This document shows positions 59,201-64,000 of a stretch of 64,000 nt of DNA, piece by piece (positions within the stretch are counted from its first letter, which is position 1; the number at the start of each line of letters is the position of its first letter). This DNA comes from Agrocybe praecox (taxonomy: Eukaryota; Basidiomycota; Agaricomycetes; Agaricales; Agrocybaceae), in assembly GCA_964017145.1 (NCBI GenBank), contig OZ024845.1, positions 682,001 to 746,000 on the forward strand, given 5' to 3'. The translations under genes and the position numbers were made by a program. The notes beneath the pieces are model-generated. The model saw only the letters and a program-made list of their open reading frames with translations. It searched no databases and had not been told where the DNA came from.

Positions 59201-61032
59201 TCGCCTCCCTTGTAGCTGATCGTACGCACCTAATAGGTACATGAAAACCCTAACATCCGTGAAAACCTAAGGTCCTAGGATTAAGCAACGCTCGATCGAA
59301 CAGCGAGCACCCTCCTTGAACCGCAAGTAAATCCGATCTCACTTTAAAATCTCCTTGTTCTTACTCTATTAGTGATCTACTTTCTATTTGGATTTTTCCA
59401 GGCACCGACTGGTACTATTATTGGCTTCCGATATGATATGTCATTTCCGCCTCCCCACCTCCACCATGCTATGTATCACTGTTCCGCGGTGTTCCGTGTC
59501 TCTTATTCGCTCTCTGTCATCTCCTGCTCTGCAAACACCCCAGTATCACTCAAACAATTCGGTCGCAGTACCGCTCGCGTCCTCCCCGGAGATCCCACTC
59601 TGGATCGTATCACCTTTTATATCGATCTTTTGGCTTCAGCGATTCATTAATTTCAATTACGCAAAAGAAGGCCTTCGGCATGATGAAGCTTCAAGTACGC
59701 GCGCAGATCCGTTTAGTCCATTTAAACGTTGCGGTGCTTCTTAAGTATCTTACCTATATATCTCTTCTCCGAGTTTTTTTTTTTGGCCAATCTCTCATCA
59801 TCCTTTTTGTGTTACCTCACGTAGGACTATATATAGGAACCATAGCGTTGGGTTTCTTTTGGATGCTTTCAGGTACTTTGCCAATGTACGGCGCCAGTCC
59901 CCCGTTCCTAACTTTATTATTCCGTCAGAACTCACATTGCTGGCTTTGAATCACTAATGCAAAATAGACATATTTCTTATTTAATCGTTAGGCTTAAGCT
60001 TAAGTGCGCGTACCGCATGGAACACAGATATGATTATGGTATCTCGGTGAAAACCAGTGCCATCATCAGGGGGAAACACTTGTACATCTGCAATGTTCGT
60101 AATTATGCTGACATGAAGTGCTAGAGCTGAGGCGCTCGAGTTTAAGCACCCATTGTCTTGTCATTTTTCGAGATTGATTCGGGCCCACGACTCTATTACG
60201 AGCAAGACGCGTGCATGACGTTATCCGCAGTCTCTTGCAATTGGGTGATGCGCATGATCGATCTATCAAGGATTGTCAACCTGCGCTAGAATTGAAAGAT
60301 GTGACGGTGTTTATTAGTTTATTTTTTCTGGATTGTAGTGATGAGTTATATCTGATCAGAACCTTCACGGATTTTCCGGGAGTTCGGCCATGCCGATCGC
60401 TGAGAAATTATTAGCATCAAGAAGATCTCCCCAAAGAAGAGAACTTCCCTAGAGCTTTATTTGCCCGTTAGATAGAAGCGCTTCTGCTTCAGAGATGGTT
60501 AGTAAAGATGTTGCAGTACAGTGCTTCCTTCGACCGAAATAGAGAGGAATGATTAATGAGCGCTTAAGCGCTAAGCGCTAAAGCTCAAATGGCTGGTTGC
60601 TAACGTTACGGCGTGGCAGTGTGGGGAATAACCGAGATAGCTGAGAGTCGGCGATTGAATCTAGAATCTAGACTTGATCAGATCCCACACCATTTTCATT
60701 CGCTTTTCTTTCAACCTCACGCTTTCGTGTCATACGAAATCCCATTCACCGACAAACCCGCAATGCGACCCCCTTTCAAAAAGCGAAATCGAATCCAGAG
60801 GCAAGAGCTAGGATCCTGGCTTAGAAAGGGAACACCGCCATGATCTTGAAGGAGAAAAGCACGCTTTGAATTTATCATTCTACCACTTATATAAACGCCC
60901 CCTCAAGAATCCATCCATTCCTCGCCCCTTTTTCCTCTATCCTACTCCTCGCTCAGACCTTACACGATCTCCGAGTCGACTTCAAACCCTCCCCCTGCTG
61001 CTCCGAGGCTGTCCCCTACGTTCGACGCAGAT
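59201..61032. repeat. Upstream half of the B/E segmental duplication, second copy
   Basis: Direct-orientation counterpart of 38330-40112; similarity is interrupted by many small indels. No conserved reading frame. Provides the 5' region of metacaspase E. Confidence 0.6.
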
Positions 61033-63270
61033 ATGCAGTCAACGTCAAACCCTACTGCTCGCCGGAGATTGCGACTACTACGTCTGTTGGTCCGAGCGAT
61101 AGTGAGGGCTTATGATCAATCAACACCAGTTTATATCTGCAACCATTAACCTTTGCGCAGGTTCGCCTGGCCTCCACTATACATCTGAGCATCACATCCT
61201 CTTCCAAACCACCTCGTACTCAGGAAAAAAGAGCCGTTCTCATAGGCATCAAATATCGACACACTTCGAAACTTGGCATGCAGCTCAGAGGTCCTTTCGC
61301 AGATGTGCAGGCCATCAAGAATCTTCTCATTGGTGTGTCTGCCACTCCGTTTATTCTTACCAAAAGGTTACATGCTGAATATGTGATCGGTATATCTAGG
61401 TTTATATGGCTACGACCCAGAGAACATTGTCATCCTTACCGATGAACCCAACACTTCTCCGAATTACCTTCCGACGAAGAAAAACATTGTACGTCGTGCG
61501 CTTACTTATGATCACTTATACGTCGGTTATAAGATATGGACATTAATATCGCGTGCGCGCTCCAGATGAGGGAAATCATTAGCCTTGCCGAATCGGAGGC
61601 CCAAAACCAGTTCTTCTTTTGTAAGCTATGCTGCATCTTCAACGTCGCTGCATCACTAATATTTTTACAGATGCGGGGCACTCCTCTCAGAGACCGGAAG
61701 TTGCAGGTAAAGACGGGAAATGTGTGGAAGACGATGGACAGGAAGAGTGTACGCCTTCGATTGTGTGTGTGTCAGACTCAGTGTTGATGTAGTGATGATT
61801 TGCAGTCCTCATCCCGTCCGACGCGGTAACGACCGAGGGAGCTATTATGAAAGACGACGCCCACATCATTACTGATAAGGTGCGGTAGATCATTCTTATC
61901 ATCCATTGCATCTTTAAGCTCGGGCATATAGGTTCTTAAAGGGCACATCGCCCACAGTCTCAAAAATGGCAGCCAGCTCGTTGTACGTTAACTCATACCG
62001 GCTCTGGGATCATGTCAGCTACTTATTGCTACGTATCAGGCTCTGTTTGACTCGTGTCACTCAGGTACCCTTCTGAGTAGGTGTTGTCTATCTTCATCTA
62101 GACCAATATTTAATTAAGGCGCCTTCTCAGACCTCAGGCACCATAAGTGCAATGAGTTCGGGGGTGTCTGGAACCGTGGTGCGTAGCTTTTGCCGCTCGC
62201 TGTTCTAATCTAATCTAATCGGTGCACTATCATTTAGCTCGTGATGCCTGCCGCCGCGGTGAGTAAATCCGTTAGCATCAACTTGTAAGTATACTTAGTG
62301 TACTGATTGCCGTACACAGCTATTGATTTAATAGAAGGAGCTAACGCTGTAGACGACAAGGATCAGCATCATCCTTCCAACGCCGAGCAGTCTAATGGCC
62401 ACGTCAACCAGAACAACGATGTCACTATTAATGGAGAAGAACCGGGAAGGCCTTCATCCTCCTCACCACCACCGATCCAAAAATCATATACTCAGGTGAC
62501 TACCTCCTCATGTCTGGCCGAAATGATGTGCTCCAAAGGACTCAGGGGTGCCTGTGGGGAAATATTCAGAAGGGGTAAAGGCAACCACTGTTCGGGTTTA
62601 TGTTCTGCGATATCCCTGGGAGATAAATCTCAAGTCGTACGTGTGCCCGTTCTGCACGCTTGCAGGTCGTTGCGTTCCTGCAGAGGCAGAGGTACTCATT
62701 GTTTCCCTTCGTCTGTTCAGATATGTATCTCCGCTTGCAAAGACTCTGAGCAGAATTACGAGTCTGGCCATGGAGATGCGATGGCGCAGGTATGTAATCC
62801 GCCAATGATTACATAGGGGTTCGCAACTGATTTCTTATGCAACAGCGAATTGTCGAATATCTGACGAAGAACCCGACATCAACCTATCGTCAGTTGATGG
62901 CGGCCATGAAGTATGTCCTGGTCAACATTTCGATATCTTCCCACAATGTAAAACTAACTGAAAATGAAGATACGGCGTTAAAACCAGTCGAGAAGAAGCA
63001 AAAAAGAAACTGAAACTGCAGAAACCGTGTACCACATGTCAATGGCGTTGGATACCGTTCTTTTACGATTGGCACAAGAAATGCCGTGACGAAAAATATA
63101 AGAAGAAACACGACAATCTCGAGAGGTTTGTCAAGAGTAAAGCTAATCCTCAGGTATTTTGGTTTTCTTTTTTGTTGTTATTTTTTTACGTGCTCATTCG
63201 TAATTCCTTTTCTATTATCTAGCTCTCTACGCGATACCCCTTCAACCTGAACTCGATTGTCAAGTTCTAG
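61033..63270 (+). CDS. Metacaspase E (peptidase C14)
   Basis: Predicted 458 residues in 15 exons, all in phase: 61033-61101, 61161-61332, 61400-61488, 61566-61620, 61671-61748, 61806-61879, 61932-61982, 62040-62076, 62131-62178, 62238-62258, 62320-62636, 62721-62789, 62846-62910, 62970-63153, 63223-63270. Recent duplicate of metacaspase B: 13 of 15 exons have identical length, and exons 2 and 11 differ by multiples of three. Motifs: KRAVLIGIKYRH, NIVILTDEP, YAGHSSQRPE (His ~132), ALFDSCHSGTLLNLRHHKCN (Cys ~202), a Ser/Asn-rich linker, ICISACKDSEQ, STYRQLMAAMK, CTTCQWRWIPFFYDWHKKC and NPQLSTRYPF. Nothing is broken despite many substitutions and intronic indels, so the protein has probably been maintained by selection. 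Confidence 0.92.
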
Positions 63271-64000
63271 GTCACGAAAACGACGACAAATACCTCTGCC
63301 ACCTCCGCCGACTCCATTTACATCCATCACATCTCAAAGTCACAATAATTTTTATTCCCTCTCTAATCCCCAGCTATTTAGAGCGGAGGACGCCAGCGTC
63401 AGCCACATTAAATTTCACGATCCCTTCTTTCTCTCTCAGGCTCGCATCTAACACCAACATCAATTTAAACAATTGTACACATAGAATTCCAAAGCATCCA
63501 ACAATCATCAAGCATACCTGTATCAACATTCTAGCCCCGTTAAAACTTAAAACCCCGTCCTTTTTTATGCTTAATTTTTTTTCCCCATTCTATCACGCCC
63601 ATGAATTTGGATCTCGACATTGTACTTCATTTTATTAAAATATTGCATAGGTCATTTAAATTTTTTAGTTTACACTTTTCTTTCGGTATCTCATCCTATG
63701 TTACCTTGTTATTAGCTTATTTTTCTCCCTTATTTCTCTCCATCGTTGCCCTTTCCTCATCCCATTCTGCCGCTGCCTCCCTCAACCACCACAGGATAAT
63801 CATAAAACCCACACCGACTCCCACTGCACTTAATCACGTCATCAAATCACTTCGCTAGATTTTTTTACCATCCTCGACATTAAATGGGCAGGTTGCTAGC
63901 CGTCGTCGTTCGTCGTTGTCTGCACTAGGTCCTACCACCGTGTTTTTACCAATGGCTACCTCGACTTTCCTCAATCCACCTGCCACATTCCAAGCTTTCT
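63271..64000. repeat. 3' flank of metacaspase E, duplicate of 42352-43106
   Basis: Gene-free, closely similar to the DNA following metacaspase B, and still similar at the window end, so the segmental duplication extends further right. Confidence 0.6.

Overview
The window is nuclear DNA of a filamentous basidiomycete, most probably an Agaricomycete. The evidence is dense short introns (about 50-60 bp, GT..AG) in almost every gene, basidiomycete-type short tyrosinases, a DUF6589 protein fragment, and typical single-copy eukaryotic genes (separase, Clf1/Crooked-neck, mitochondrial uS7). I see no bacterial or organellar features. The species cannot be named from the sequence. Exon structures below were assembled by hand from reading frame and splice-site agreement. 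Left third (1-22.4 kb): an accessory, rearranged region. An F-box gene and a convergent tyrosinase gene occur twice as a large inverted duplication (about 1-3816 and 13302-17060). The arms are separated by 9.5 kb of spacer made of degenerate transposon pieces, terminal-inverted-repeat (TIR) elements and two truncated genes lying head to head (a DUF6589 C-terminus and a possibly HRDC-like fragment). Beyond it lie a small secreted-protein gene, a deleted tyrosinase pseudogene and a fourth, divergent but intact tyrosinase. Middle (22.5-35.2 kb): conserved core genes. These are separase (minus), the mitochondrial small-subunit protein uS7m (minus) and, divergently transcribed from it, the spliceosomal HAT-repeat factor Clf1 (plus). 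Right half (35.7-64 kb): five complete, intron-rich metacaspase (peptidase family C14) paralogues, all on the plus strand and called A to E here. Each keeps the catalytic His and Cys loops and ends in the metacaspase-typical PQLS motif. All have GHS in place of the usual GHG at the catalytic His, and all carry an enlarged p10 insertion. In B-E this insertion is 58-64 residues long; C and D share an HKC core there, and B and E have HKKC. B and E belong to a recent ~5 kb direct segmental duplication, while C and D belong to an older one that also covers their downstream DNA. Between D and E are a 347-bp non-autonomous hAT-like element with an 8-bp target duplication and frameshifted gene remnants. 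The metacaspase array is the most interesting system in the window. Metacaspases are known cell-death and proteostasis proteases in fungi, but a local expansion in this form with a shared C-terminal modification suggests specialised, perhaps self/non-self or regulated-death, roles. That last step is inference.
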